Positions 32,592 through 47,500 of a DNA stretch of 64,000 nt are shown in pieces; position 1 is the first letter of the stretch, and every line of letters starts with the position of its first letter. Under the pieces are notes generated by a model. The model was given only the letters and a program-made list of their open reading frames with translations, searched no databases and was not told the DNA's origin. This DNA is from Albula goreensis (taxonomy: Eukaryota > Chordata > Actinopteri > Albuliformes > Albulidae), in NCBI GenBank assembly GCA_022829145.1, contig CM040749.1, forward strand, positions 19,987,987 through 20,051,986, in the 5' to 3' direction. Made by a program: the position numbers and the translations under genes.

Positions 32592-35500
32592 TCAAGAAAT
32601 CTAATTAATTTTATTGAAATGACCGGATTCTGAAAAATTCAGCTAATTGCTAGCGATGCCACAAAAGACAAATTCTCCTATTATTGTCATTTTCATTGGA
32701 CCTCCATTACACACAAAGATGGATATATGTATTTTTTGTTAATTGATAACAAAAGGATGAAATGTAAAAAGTTATATCCAGAGATTCAGTTCTCATATTT
32801 CTAAACCCCCTGCAAGCCATGTGTACACTCTTAATCTTTGTAAAATTAAATATTACACTCATCTGTCACAAAGAAATGCAAACACTTTGAGTATCTTATC
32901 TTTTATATACAATACAATACCTTTAATATTAACCTTCAAATGTAAGATTACAAGGTGTTTCTGTCGAAATTGTACAAACAGATTGGTAGGAAAGAGCCAT
33001 TGACCTTAGTTTCATGATGTGGTAACAGACTGAATGACACACAGAATCATGGTCAAAGTGTCCGTGACCAGTCCATTACAGAAAGGTCTTCATCTCTCCT
33101 GGATATTCTCCAGATATACCCCTGTATATATCTCCTGTGCAGGCTAGACAACCCATATCACCGCCCATGAGGAGATGATTAAATCTTCTTTAGGACTCAG
33201 GGAAACAATCCCTCTCTTTTGAAGATGACACTGTCACCGGCTATTCATGTCACAGGAATGCCGGGTTAGCACAAGGCATGACCATGCCTGCGACTGACTC
33301 GCAGATCTCACTGTGGTAGTCACTGCAGGGCTTTACCGTAAGAGCTGATGCGTCGCGAGAAATTATAAATAACAGTGCGTGCTAAACTGAACCACATGTG
33401 CCCCTCTGCGTCTGAATCATGCGCAAACCAGAGCGGCCATGCAAACGCAGCAAAGCCAATGCTACATCAGGCAGAAGCCCGCTTTAGTGGCAGAGCTAAG
33501 AGACAATTACAACACTGTAACTAGTAACACGGTAATATTACAAAATATTAAAGAGTATATATTCTTGCTTCAATAGCTAGCTCCTTACTTTTCTGTATGA
33601 AAATTATTGTAGGACTGAGAGAGGATAACACAATCACCGACATGCAGGATACAAAATGGAAGTTTGTTTCAAATTAGTCTCACATTTTTTATTTCTGCTT
33701 ACTCCCCCCCCCCAAACCCCCACCCCATGGCCCCCTGTTATCACGCTGCTATGAAACCGACAGTGCTCTAAATATTTGCCTGAAACATCAAACAAGGAAA
33801 CAGAATCTGGGTAGGAAATAGGAAAACTAAGGAGTGGATTTGTTGTTCTCTGTTTTTGTTATAGCCTACACAGTCTGAACAGACTATTCAAAAGCACGTT
33901 TGTGAGGAAAGGTCCTCTCATTGATCACAACTTACCATTTTAAATAAAACCATAGCTCTGATGGTGCTGAACTCAGCCGAACTGAGCTCAGAGTTGGTAG
34001 ATTTTCATGTTCCATCTTATTATTTCACAAAAAAAATTCCTGGGACTCAATGAGCACCTTTATATAAAGTTCAGATGTTCTGCTTTACATTGAATCTTAA
34101 TAAATGCTCAGATGTTCAGCGACAGAACAGGATAGAAGGTGGGAGAGAGGATGGAGATGGGTTTGGGTTGTGGTGGGGAGGTGGGTTGTGGGAGAGAGTG
34201 TAGGGGTAGAGGGAGGGTAATGCATTGCAGGATAATGGTACAATGAGTTCTTGAGATGTAAAACCTTGTCAGATCACAGCCCGGTTTAAAAGCCCGCGCT
34301 CAGGTCGTTCAAGTTCACCTGTGGGCCCTGCTGTGCGGGAGCTGCCTTTGTGGTCACTTGAACCTGTCACAGTGGTGGGGCCGTAAACCGCTCACGCGTG
34401 AGTTATGGTGACTGTTCCACAGGCAAGCTGAGAGACACCACGCAGCCGCCTCTATGCCAGTATGCTCACACAGAGTGCAAAAGATGGGCAGGGGGTGGGC
34501 CAGAGGCTGGACCCAGACATTTGTGCAACCATTCCCACAAACTAAAGAACAAAAATGTATTCACACAAGGAGAGCAATTTCTCACTTGTATTCCTTGACA
34601 CGAGAGATACACACTCTTGCACAAACACAGATGTGAATATCTGTGCATAGGCACACACACACACACATACACACACATACAGACAGACAGACAAATGTGA
34701 TTTAAGAGCAAGCTTCAACCCCACCCCTTTCTCATTCACAATTCCAGGTGTTGTGTAGACTTTCAGCAGTAGCCTGGTGCACCTGTGTGTAAGCCCCCAC
34801 ATTTACACAGGCCCCACACTCAGGCTTTGCACAGCTAAGGGTCATTGTTTTTTGGAGGGATCATAGGTAGAAGCACAACACTTTTGTGCTTGAGCTTCTA
34901 CCTATGATCCCTCCAAAAAACAATGGAGGGATCATAGGTAGAGAATGCAAAAAGCAATGGACAGCTGGAGGGCATAAAGCTAAAGTTTTAAATTAGATGT
35001 TAAGAAATATTTTGGAATTTAGAAACTTGTGCAGGGGCTACTGGCAAAAGATAACATTGTTATTTGTATAGAAAAAAATGACAACATTTTTACCATAATA
35101 TTTTGTTACCTGCTCAGTAATAATAATAATAATAATAATAATAACCATCATCATCAGTGAAGTATTGCCATTTGTTTCTTCTTTCAGTTTGGTTCTGTGG
35201 TTTCTGGTTAAAATCCGTTTGCAAGTATCCCAGTGGAAAGTTTATGTGTAAGATGTGTTTACGGTCACCAACACCATTTTGTAGCCTCTGGCAGCCACCA
35301 CGGTTTTAAGACCATTTTGAGGCTGTGATATTGTGCTAGATCATGCTTATGTTCACTCAGATGAGGGCTGTTAAAGGTGAATAAACAAACTGTAACAAAG
35401 CAGTGGAAAATTTCCACTTGCATTGTGAAGCTCAGAGACAAATGTGATGCCACCACAGACTGTGTTTGAAGGTTCTTTTGAGCAGGGAAATGGATCAAAA

Positions 35501-38500
35501 AGCTTTTGAAAGTTCCAGTAAGTACCACTTATATACTGGCCTTCCTTCATTTTCATTCTTTACCTAAAACATATGGACACAATCTTGCCGCAAGATGCCT
35601 CATTTGCATCTTTTATAGAAGGAGGCTATTGTTTTACAATATTTTTAGCCTACCACAAGCAATTCAAGAAAATTCCCCTTTTTGCTTTAGAATGTGGATC
35701 TGCTTGCGTGATGTTAACAGTTTTGTCTGTCAGGAGCACTTTGTGAGATTAAAGAGGTGATGATGTGGCCAGAGAAACAAGGCTCCACTTATAAACCTAT
35801 GGACGGCCCAAGACAGGGGTCCCTGGCATTATTGTTTGTCATCAGCTAGCTCTTGATGCAGCAGAAAAAGAGCTAATTGGATCTTTGCTTCTTATCTTGC
35901 CTGAGGTATCTTTGTAAAGTGGTGGAGGTAAAGATTGCACACAGGTGGAAACTGATTTTGCAGAGTGCTTTTTGGCAAAAGGGTAAAATCCCATCTCATT
36001 CTGTGGTTTCTGTGGGCACGGTCCTCAGGTTTTAACACTTGAATGACCAAAGCCAGACAACCCTGTAACAATTTGTGCTGCTGCCAAAAAGAATTCTTGC
36101 TTTGCCTTTACTCTCTGCCACAGTACAGACTCTATGCATTGTGTATATGCATAGTGCAGTCTTTGCTGGAATTCAGTCAAGTGTGTGAGAAGCTACTAGC
36201 TGCTAGCTTTCTGGACAGGAATAAAGTTATACATAATAACTTTAGTATTGTTTATTATTACAATACATAATATTAAACAAGAACAACTTCAAAATACATA
36301 GAACTTTTATCAATTCTTTCACAAGTGTCTATGCTTGCCTTGTGGAAAAAGCCAGTGATTACATTAGATAGTACAGTGCTGTAAAGCATAAGGCTTATCG
36401 ATGGAGATTCATTGTCAAAGCATAAATTCAAAACAAATCTTACTCCTGAAAACACTGAGAGACCCCAGGTAATGGTATCTTTGACAACCCTACTCCAAAA
36501 TACACTTTTTTTGTTTAAATATTAATATATTAATCCACTGTTGTGGGATGCTCAATTGTATTTGCAAACTAAGCTCATTGCTATAACCTGCTCTGATAAT
36601 TTAGAAGAACACAGGAGAACATGCACTGTTATGATTCCCATAATTCCTCCTAATGGATATTGAGACCTTTCAATAAATTCAGATGTTCGTTACCGAAGTG
36701 GAAACCTTAAATGGTCTGCCTCTTAAAGACTATTTAAGGGCTTAAAATTAATTACCGTTATGTTATGCATACCACATTATTAGTTTGTTAAACAATCCAT
36801 TAAAATGATGTTGAAGGTGTGCTTTAAACAGGGTGTATCTTAGTACTGTAAGCTGCAGGACTAAGTATGGTATCACATTTTTATTAAATTAGATTTGTCT
36901 TTTTCTGTTGAGGGATGGACTAAAACAGCCATATATGAAAATTTGTGTTCAAATAAATTTGCAATCTCTGGATCACAGAGACTAATTTCCTTTCTACACA
37001 AAATAGCTATGGCAATGCTAACAAACTTTTTTGATAAGATGGTGGTGGGCAGCAGATAAAAACAAATATATAAATATAAAAGAATACTACAAATATGAGC
37101 ATTTAAAATCAAAAATTGAAAGGATGACAAAGTACAGTGTGCTTGAACATTTTAAAAGTATGCTTCTCACTGTGCCAACACAAAGCAAGAAGCACTTTGT
37201 GGTGGACTGGTGTGTAGACGGACTTCTTACTGTCATGCAATGTTCCCCACACTGGGATGTTTATGAATAACACAAAAATAAATTATTAATACACCAGCTG
37301 TTGCACTCATGCTTCTTTTATATTCTTATTTAGTCCACGTTTACTTTGAAATAGCGTTATGAAATCTTCAACCAGCGATGCGTCATTGGTCTTCAAAACA
37401 TCCTTTAAATTCTGTAGCAGCTGAACTTGCGTTAGTTTTGTGGCAATTAATCATAACAGTATTTACTCATAAATGTTCACAAAAACCAAAAAGTACATTC
37501 TGCAGCCATCTCCCTGTCCAGCGTTCCTTCAATGTATCACTGAGAACTTATCAGCATCTGGGAATGCACGCAGTTGCTCCAGTTATGATGGCAGTAACAC
37601 AGTGAAAACTGAGGAAAATATCTGGGAATTTTATGGTCTTTAAGAACGACTGCTTCTCCATTCCAGTTGCTGATCATGATCACCACTGTCACAGATCAAC
37701 TGCTTCCATTGGCAAATGCAAGTTACATTCCCCTGTATGTCCAGCTTGGACTTGACTCCTTCAGAGCTAATGTGCTAATGTAATTGAAACAGTCGACTGT
37801 CTTGTTTTGGGATTGCTCTTTTTCAGTCAGCTCTCACAGGAGCTGCCAAAACCACCCTGATTCCCATCTAGCACTGTCTGCAACCTCAACCTAACTAGGA
37901 ACCATCTCTCCAAAGAAGAAAAGTCACAGACGATTATCAGACTCAAAGAGGGATGGACAGAGATATTCTCCATGGCAGCAGGATGTGTGCAGATTTATCT
38001 AGGGGGCAGAGATTGAATAAGAGTATACAGAAAAAGGTACAGAGAGAGAGAGGGAGGGAGAGAGAGAGGGAAGGGGGAGGTCAGAGAGCAAATGAGTGAG
38101 AGAGCAAGAGAAAAGGGGATCGGACTGTAAGAGATCAGGGAGGCATGACCCGGCACACCCTGCCATGGTGGTCCCCCCCAACCATCACACAGAGACCAGG
38201 CCAGTGTTTACAAGCCTGCAGCCGGGGATGTCCCGCCAGCTTTACAGGAAGACAGAATACACGCGGCACATTTACAGCAACCCGATCTCCTCCGCTTCGC
38301 CGCGTTTGATACCCGAGCTGTCTTACAGTGCGCGTTCCCAACATTCCTACAACCGCCCGACGTGATGACGCCGAAGCAAGCTACCTTGACCGTATTGAAA
38401 TGAAAATAAACACGCCAGCATAGTATGAAAATAAGCATGAAAGCGCCAAATTGTGGCATCCTGGCTCCTGTGATCACGAGGAGGCTTTCAGCAAACTGAA

Positions 38501-41500
38501 TCAGTCGGCTGACTGCCACCATCCCCCTCTGAATTTTTCCTTGCAAGATCACAACATGTTTCATCTTGGGAGATATAAAAACACAGATCAAAGGCCTATG
38601 TCTTGGTTAAGTGTGGAGACAGTCTGTAGTTTACAAGAAGAAGATGAAAAAAAGAATACATCATTACTGTCCTGCTCGTAGGATTTAGAGTTTCTGTAAA
38701 TATACAAGAGTGAGGGCTTCTCGGGAATCAGTTCCAGAGACTTGCTCCAACTTGAGACCCAAATTGCCTCAGACGTTGTGAGTAATATTGCACATTTGGG
38801 AATGCTAATTTCCAAGCGCTGTCGTTATAATCAGCCCAAAATGGCTATATGGAGCCCAAAGAGAGTCTAAACACATCTAAACACAATCAGTCCAGCTGCT
38901 CCGGCCCCTGGCTTTATTAGCAGACTTGCGCGGGATCAAAAGGCAAGCTTGGGCATGGGTTAGGTGACATGCTATGTTTTCCAATCTACAGCGTCTGCTG
39001 GAGCATTGACTCAAACAAAACATATCACCCTCTGGTAGTCAACACAAGGGGTGGGGAGGTTAGGGGCTTTCTTTATTTCTTGTTTGCTTTACTCACCGGT
39101 CAAGATGAAAGCTCCCATTTTCTCCTTGAACGGCTGGAGGTGCTCCTCCAAGGAGTTTGCACACACCTTCTCCACATTCTTTTCACAAGCTGGGGGGAAA
39201 ATGGCACAATGTTACTGATTATTCATGGATTTTTTATGTTTTATTTTTTTTTAGCAGGAATGGAATAACATGTACCTTTCGTCTGGAGAGAGGGAGAGAG
39301 AGAGTGAAATTGGATTATGGGTGTTTTTGTCTTAAAGAAATAAGTTTGCACTAAACGCAAATATAGCCAATTAATTAATGACATCTGAGTGTGAGCAGTA
39401 TCCCATTCCAAACAGCACTTTCATAATGAACAAAGCCTTGTGGGGGAAAACACAATATAAGAAGTATGCAAGCACAGTCCAAGCAGATGGCTATTAAAGA
39501 AACCTTTAAATGAGCTCTGTTTCCGCTCAACATGTGTACTGAAGAGCATTTTTTATTTTGTTATTCGGCAGATGAAATAATTTCCGTTGGAGAAATAATT
39601 AAGGTTTCTGGTAATAAAAGACTGTTTGTTTAAAGCTGTAATTCAAATACTTAACAGTCTACAATGAGCATGATATAGATGTTCAGAGTGTGCCAAAAAG
39701 GGGTGATGGGAAATATTCCATTTACTGTAAAGGGAAGAGAACATACAAGCCTTTCTGTTGGAGACTCAATATCAGTTTGGGAAACCTATCTCTGGTTCCC
39801 TTAGCACCTACTGTCCTGAGGGAGCAGACCTGTCCCAGGCTAAAAATGAGAGAGGATTTCAACACCCTCTCCTTTAGCCTGGCCATGTTGTATTCACACT
39901 GTCACACATACCCGGACAGAGTAACCCTACTGTCTATTCACACTCAGACCCAGCATTATCTTTCCTTCGGCAGGACTCCAGTGACAGGCGGCCTAAAATG
40001 GCCTCCACAGCCTGCTAACCCTGTTCTGTGCATGACTACATGGGAAATGACACTGAACAGTCCTGGCCCAGGTTGTGCTGCGTACACACGCTGATGGCTG
40101 AACCTAGAGATCCTGTTTGTTGTTTGTTCTGAGTGGACTTTGTTGTGCTGCCAAACTACCCAGCTCACACAAGCAATAGCTTGGCAACACTCTGACCAAA
40201 CTGCTGCCATCAAACGATCTGCGGTAGGATGCTGAATAAAGAGCAGTGTGAATAAAGTTCACATATTTCTAAAACCTGTTAGTCATTAATAACTGCAGTA
40301 AATACCTTTGCTCTGTTATAATTGCATGCTAAATAGTTTCACAACACAACAGGAAGACTGGCTGGTCAAAGTAGGAGGGACTGAGTAAATTGTGCTTGTT
40401 GTGTGCTGTCTCTGCAACTCTGTTGAATTAAACTAAAGATATTTTAAAACAAATGGTGGAAATAAAAAGAGGCTTTAAAACAAATAACACATTACAAATA
40501 ACACCAGGCATCTGACAAACAGCAGTTGATTATGGGTCATTAATACCAAAATGCAGGACTAAACTGGAGCGCTAAAAACATTGTATTAAGGACTTCATTT
40601 ATTCTGGTGCTCTTGTCTTTATACTACTACAGCATAGTGCTACACTATACTCTAACTGCAGTTTCCACAGCTGATGTTCTGTAGAGACAACATTTTCAAC
40701 CTGCCTAGAGTACAGATGACAAGAGTAAACTGTGACCAGAGCCAAAGGAGATGGGAGAGAGGAACAATTACACCAAAAGAGCCAGCAATGTGCAAGCAAC
40801 AACAGGCCAGTGATAAGACATACCAGCATAGAGAGTCAGTGTTACAGAAAACAAGGACACCAGAAAACAAGGAGGCTGATCAGAAAAGGACATTACTTTC
40901 AAAAAACTTTCACTCTGTGGTACAACCAGAAACTCTGAACTAGAAAGATATTTTTATCCCGTTTTAAACATACACAAACCCATAACCAATGTGATTATTT
41001 TTGACTCTACAAAATAAAGCACTGTACTAAAGGAGACTGATCAGAGAGCTGGCACAAACTATGTATATCTGGCTATAAGACTAAGCATGCACTTAAGAGA
41101 CACAAGAGAGATTTTTGATGAAGTTCTACAGCAAAGTTGGTGAGAACTATTACTGAGCATTGCTGCAATTACCTTTTAATAATGGTCAATGCTCATTATA
41201 CTCAGGCAATTGTCGGTGATATTTGGTTTGAAAGGAGAACCATCTCAGCAGGTCTGGCCGAGTACAGAAAGCACCACAGGTGCTTTAAACAGCATACATG
41301 GTTACGGTGCAGGTGCATACACCTCTACTCGAGTCGAGCAGGCCCTCCCATGTGGTATGGACAGTGACACACACGCACACATGCACACACACGTAGATAC
41401 AGTTAGGCAAGTAATTTTAAACAAACACACATTCTGTTTTCACAATCTGGGATGTTATCCCCCCACCCCCACGCGACCCCAGCCTCTCCTGCCTGCATAT

Positions 41501-44500
41501 TAAAGGGTGTTCACAATGACAAGGCTGCAATTTTGTGGCGGCTACACTTGAATGAAGCAAACTGTGGTCTAGACAGAACGGACCACAAAAAGGAAGCTCC
41601 AAAAAACAACAGCAGCTCTATAAAAAATTCAGCATTCCCCAGATTCAGGACACTGTCTCTGTATAGGCCATGGGAAGGGAAGGAGGGTAGGGGGGTTGGG
41701 CTTTTTTGAAAGCGTGTGTCGCTGCGGAAACGCAATGTAATTACTCCTCCTTCGTTGTTTACAGGCCCCGCTCCTGCACTAGCCAGCCTCCCCACAGTCG
41801 GGCTAATCCCATTATGGCAAATAAATCCATGCTGTTCTTTAATTGGCCGGCTAGAGTTAATCGGGCTCTCTCTGCCCACAGATCTGTATCAACTTACCGG
41901 TGGGCACGCGGTCTGAGGGAAAGCTTCCCCTGATCAAGACCAGAGAACACACAGGACCCGCAGTTTTCAAGGGCTCTCGCGCCATTTAAAATGACTTCCA
42001 CTGCAACTTATATATTCTTCTGAAAGTAGCAGATTCTGCTCCTGCAAACTTTCTAAGTCTTTTTTGATAGCAGCCAGTGTTCAGTGGATTTGGCATCTAG
42101 AAATATTCTCTGATGAACATGTTGCTGAGTTATACACCTTGGACTAAATTACAAAAAAATTGTTGAGACTGAGGAAAACCCAGGACGGAACATTTACACT
42201 GCTGCCCATTTTTCTTTTCCTCTTCTTTTATCTCCTCCTTCATTATTTGCAAAGATAAACCCTCTGAAAACATAGACGCCCCTCCACCTGAGTCTGAGGC
42301 TGTCTCTGTGTGCCCCCTCTGCTATCGGCCGTTTGGATGATGCTCTGATGCTAGCAGCAGATATCTGTGCTCCGCCTGCGCCGCGGCTCCATGCTTTTGT
42401 CTGCGCTGTTTGTTCCCTCCGGCTTCCTGTCCAATCAGAAGATCACAGGGGACCTGTCTCCCACCGCAGTCATAATACACCCTGATGGGAGCCGGAGCTC
42501 CACGACCGCGGCCGATCAGCATCGGCCCCCAGATAAGATTACAAAGAATACTGTTTTCATTCAGGATTTGTGTAAACTGTGGAGGAGGGAGTGGAGTGCT
42601 ATGTCTTTGCTTTGGTTTTGCCTTTGTGAGGAGAAGAGCCCATTGCCTGCATTATCAAAAGTGAAAAGGAAGGCAAAGCTGTCACTTTTAACCTGTAAAA
42701 AATAGGAAATGGTTTTGCTTTCAAGACCTGAAAATAGAGGTGAACGTAATTGGGAAACTCAGCGTTGCTTGTGTGTTATCCCTCAAAGATCACATGCTCA
42801 TTTACCATGTCCATGACATTTAACTGTTTATGATATTTTTTCAGAGGAAGCTTGGTATGAGCTTTGGTTGCACTTTCGGAAATTCAGTATTGCTTTGGAA
42901 ATTGTAATCTTAGAGTTATATTTATACAAATATAAATTTGCTGCTCTATTTCTGTAAAAACTAAATAATGAATGAATATAAGGTATCCTCATAATGCAGT
43001 GTAGAGACTTCCATGATAGTAATGGGTAAGAGAGCAAAATGGACGTTGTGGTTATCGTGAAAGGCAAAACCACAACAACAACATGAGAAAACAAAAGGAC
43101 TTCACTGAAATAAGGGCACAGAAAGACATGGATTACTCAACTGAAGCATGAAGTAGTTTCAAAGGTTGAGACAAGGCTGAGATGGGCAAGATTCCATGGT
43201 CATTCCACTCCACAATATGAATGGTGTGTTCATAGGTAAAAAATGTTATTGTCTCGGGGTTATCTCTGGCACGCATCTTAGGCTGCGGCAAAGGCTAGTT
43301 GATAGAGCGTTGATATAGTGTTGATAAAACGTTGATACAATATATCGTGCAGTCATGTAACTCATCACTAGGCAGGCAGACAGAGATAAGACTTCTGCAC
43401 GAGTGAGATGGACTATTTCCCTCAGATTACATAAGTTTACAGGTACAGCTGCTGGATCCAGCCAGGTTTACCTGCTAAAGGATGGACAAAGAATAAAAAG
43501 ATACAAAAATCAGATGGATTATACAGGATTATAATCATATCTTAAAGGCGCCAGGGATGCATTAGGGAGACTCCACAGAGTCTCTACTGAGAATGAGAGG
43601 GAGCAAGCTCCACCCACTGTCCTTGGGGACATACGCATTGGGCAGATTGCCATGTTAAGGGATTGCATCATAACAACATGCACTGAGGAAATAAAAAAGA
43701 GGAAGAAAAAAATGATGTCAAGTTTGGTCAGACCAAATTGAAAATAGCCTATTTACAATAGGGACAGTGACAGAACTTTACTTTCCTTAGATTTCAGCAT
43801 AGAAGAACAATGATTGGGTTTTAGACTGGAGACTCAAGTTTAAAGTGGCAAACTGTCACCTATAACTTTAAAGATGGCCATTAGGGTTGCATCTCATAAT
43901 TCAGTAAATATATGTTATTTCTTTTCTAAAGTAATAATAATCATTCTGAATTATAATTCACATTTCCTGTGAGTCATTCACATATGTATAGCTATTGAGG
44001 ATGTTTTTTTTAAATTAAATTAGGAAAGCACTAGTCATTTACAGCAAATCATTACAAGTTGGTACAGCATATGATACAGCTGGATTGTAAAGAAATCACT
44101 CAAAATATGATAAACATTAATTGAGAGGTGACTCATCCAAATGGTTCCAGTAGCTTTGCTTCCTCTTCTTTATGCTTTTGTTTTTATGCTTTTTTTAATA
44201 CAGTTTGATGATGTCAAAAACTAAAAGCACTTTTTCACAGGAAAAAAATATGCCCCTTTACAAACATGACCCAGGGAAAAGTGAATAATAACTTGGTGCT
44301 AAATGCAGACATGCACACACAAACTGTAGCTCAGGCTTTCCACTCCAGTGTGATAATGTTTTGGAAAGTCTTTTTCAGTTCCATGGAGGTCAGGCTCTTC
44401 AGTCAGTTTGCCTGGCAGATCTGCCTTATTTATACAGTGTTGTGGATCATCCGAGCAAAGCAGCGGAATTCTACAGATAATCCACAATTATATACAACCT

Positions 44501-47500
44501 CAGTGGGCTGCCAGGTTTTCATTCCCCCCACTCTCCAGCATAAATTCCTACTATTCCAAGGGCTGAGGCCAGCCAGGCTGTGCTTTTATAAAGGTAAGGC
44601 TGCTGTGTACCCTCATTTACGCTAATAAATCTGTTCCCATCATCTCATATAAATTTAACATTATGCTACCTGCTCATTGAGATACCATAAACAGACTGCA
44701 TGCCACTGAGAACATCTTTCAACATTCAGTAAAATGACAGTTTAAATATAGTAGACAAAGGAAACTAAAAATACCTCTTGCAGGGGTTTTTGGCCAAAAT
44801 AGCAGCCAGTGTGTAGTAGAGTCAGTAATGGTGTACAGGGGTATGAGTGTGTAGTAGAGTCAGTGTTGGTGTACAGGGCTATCAGTGTGTAGTAGAGTCA
44901 GTAATGGTGTACAGGGGTATCAGTGTGTAGTAGAGTCAGTGTTGGTGTACAGGGCTATCAGTGTGTAGTAGAGTCAGTGTTGGTGTACAGGGGTATCAGT
45001 GTGTAGTAGAGTCAGTGCTGGTGTACAGGGGTATCAGTGTGTAGTAGAGTCAGTGTTGGTGTACAGGGGTATCAGTGTGTAGTAGAGTCAGTGTTGGTGT
45101 ACAGGGGTATGAGTGTGTAGTAGAGTCAGGCATGGTGTACAGGGGTATCAGTGTGTAGTAGAGTCAGTGTTGGTGTACAGGGGTATCAGTGTGTAGTAGA
45201 GTCAGTGTTGGTGTACAGGGGTATCAGTGTGTAGTAGAGTCAGTGTTGGTGTACAGGGGTATCAGTGTGTAGTAGAGTCAGTGTTGGTGTACAGGGGTAT
45301 CAGTGTGTAGTAGAGTCAGTGTTGGTGTACAGGGGTATCAGTGTGTAGTAGAGTCAGTAATGGTGTACAGGGGTATCAGTGTGTAGTAGAGTCAGTGTTG
45401 GTGTACAGGGGTATCAGTGTGTAGTAGAGTCAGTGTTGGTGTACAGGGGTATCAGTGTGTAGTAGAGTCAGTGTTGGTGTACAGGGGTATCAGTGTGTAG
45501 TAGAGTCAGTGTGTGGTGTACAGGGTATCAGTGTGGTGTAGGGGTAGAGAGTCAGTGTTGGTGTACAGGGGTATCAGTGTGTAGTAGAGTCAGTGTTGGT
45601 GTACAGGGGTATCAGTGTGTAGTAGAGTCAGTGTTGGTGTACAGGGGTATCAGTGTGTAGTAGAGTCAGTGTTGGTGTACAGGGGTATCAGTGTGTAGTA
45701 GAGTCAGTGTTGGTGTACAGGGGTATCAGTGTGTAGTAGAGTCAGTGTTGGTGTACAGGGGTATCAGTGTGTAGTAGAGTCAGTGCTGGTGTACAGGGGT
45801 ATCAGTGTGTAGTAGAGTCAGTGTTGGTGTAGGGTATCAGTGTGTAGTAGAGTCAGTGTTGGTGTACAGGGGTATCAGTGTGTAGTAGAGTCAGTGTTGG
45901 TGTACAGGGGTATCAGTGTGTAGTAGAGTCAGTGTTGGTGTACAGGGGTATCAGTGTGTAGTAGAGTCAGTGTTGGTGTACAGGGGTATCAGTGTGTAGT
46001 AGAGTCAGTGTTGGTGTACAGGGGTATCAGTGTGTAGTAGAGTCAGTGTTGGTGTACAGGGGTATCAGTGTGTAGTAGAGTCAGTGTTGGTGTACAGGGG
46101 TATCAGTGTGTAGTAGAGTCAGTGTTGGTGTACAGGGGTATCAGTGTGTAGTAGAGTCAGTGTTGGTGTACAGGGGTATCAGTGTGTAGTAGAGTCAGTG
46201 TTGGTGTACAGGGGTATCAGTGTGTAGTAGAGTCAGTGTTGGTGTACAGGGGTATCAGTGTGTAGTAGAGTCAGTGTTGGTGTACAGGGGTATCAGTGTG
46301 TAGTAGAGTCAGTGTTGGTGTACAGGGTTATCAGTGTGTAGTAGAGTCAGTGTTGGTGTACAGGGGTATCAGTGTGTAGTAGAGTCAGTGTTGGTGTACA
46401 GGGGTATCAGTGTGTAGTAGAGTCAGTGTTGGTGTACAGGGGTATCAGTGTGTAGTAGAGTCAGTGTTGGTGTACAGGGGTATCAGTGTGTAGTAGAGTC
46501 AGTGCTGGTGTACAGGGGTATCAGTGTGTAGTAGAGTCAGTGTTGGTGTACAGGGGTATCAGTGTGTAGTAGAGTCAGTGTTGGTGTACAGGGGTATCAG
46601 TGTGTAGTAGAGTCAGTGTTGGTGTACAGGGGTATCAGTGTGTAGTAGAGTCAGTGTTGGTGTACAGGGGTATCAGTGTGTAGTAGAGTCAGTGTTGGTG
46701 TACAGGGGTATCAGTGTGTAGTAGAGTCAGTGTTGGTGTACAGGGGTATCAGTGTGTAGTAGAGTCAGTGTTGGTGTACAGGGGTATCAGTGTGTAGTAG
46801 AGTCAGTGTTGGTGTACAGGGGTATCAGTGTGTAGTAGAGTCAGTGTTGGTGTACAGGGCTATCAGTGTGTAGTAGAGTCAGTGTTGGTGTACAGGGGTA
46901 TCAGTGTGTAGTAGAGTCAGTGTTGGTGTACAGGGGTATCAGTGTGTAGTAGAGTCAGTGTTGGTGTACAGGGGTATCAGTGTGTAGTAGAGTCAGTGTT
47001 GGTGTGGGGTATCAGTGGGAGTATCAGTGTGTGTAGTAGAGTCAGTGTTGGTGTACAGGGTATCAGTGTGTAGTAGAGTCAGTGTTGGTGTACAGGGCTA
47101 TCAGTGTGTAGTAGAGTCAGTGTTGGTGTACAGGGGTATCAGTGTGTAGTAGAGTCAGTGTTGGTGTGGGGTATCAGTGTGTAGTAGAGTCAGTGTTGGT
47201 GTACAGGGGTATCAGTGTGTAGTAGAGTCAGTGTTGGTGTACAGGGGTATCAGTGTGTAGTAGAGTCAGTGTTGGTGTACAGGGGTATCAGTGTGTAGTA
47301 GAATCAGTGTTGGTGTACAGGGGTATCAGTGTGTAGTAGAGTCAGTGTTGGTGTACAGGGGTATCAGTGTGTAGTAGAGTCAGTGCTGGTGTACAGGGGT
47401 ATCAGTGTGTAGTAGAGTCAGTGTTGGTGTACAGGGGTATCAGTGTGTAGTAGAGTCAGTGTTGGTGTACAGGGGTATCAGTGTGTAGTAGAGTCAGTGT

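Larger units (their letters stand above)
30746..39096 (-). other. FMN1 intron, 8.4 kb
   Basis: Holds a degenerate 13-bp repeat (31725-31809), a 34-base A run (32556-32589), a C run (33704-33713), a (CA)n run (34652-34693), the perfect hairpin at 34843-34942, (AAT)n at 35118-35144, a GA-rich tract (38038-38118), and candidate regulatory blocks near 33140-33500, 34240-34420 and 35760-35930. No coding frame fits the FMN1 phases. Confidence 0.55.

Noticed and set aside
33581-33620. Possible 26-base FMN1 microexon with a good pyrimidine tract on the minus strand
   Set aside because: It carries a stop in the required phase and its length does not fit. The exon at 30694-30745 fits exactly.
42367-42705. 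112-codon plus-strand frame in an FMN1 intron
   Set aside because: GC-rich chance frame; no domain, and no partner exon.
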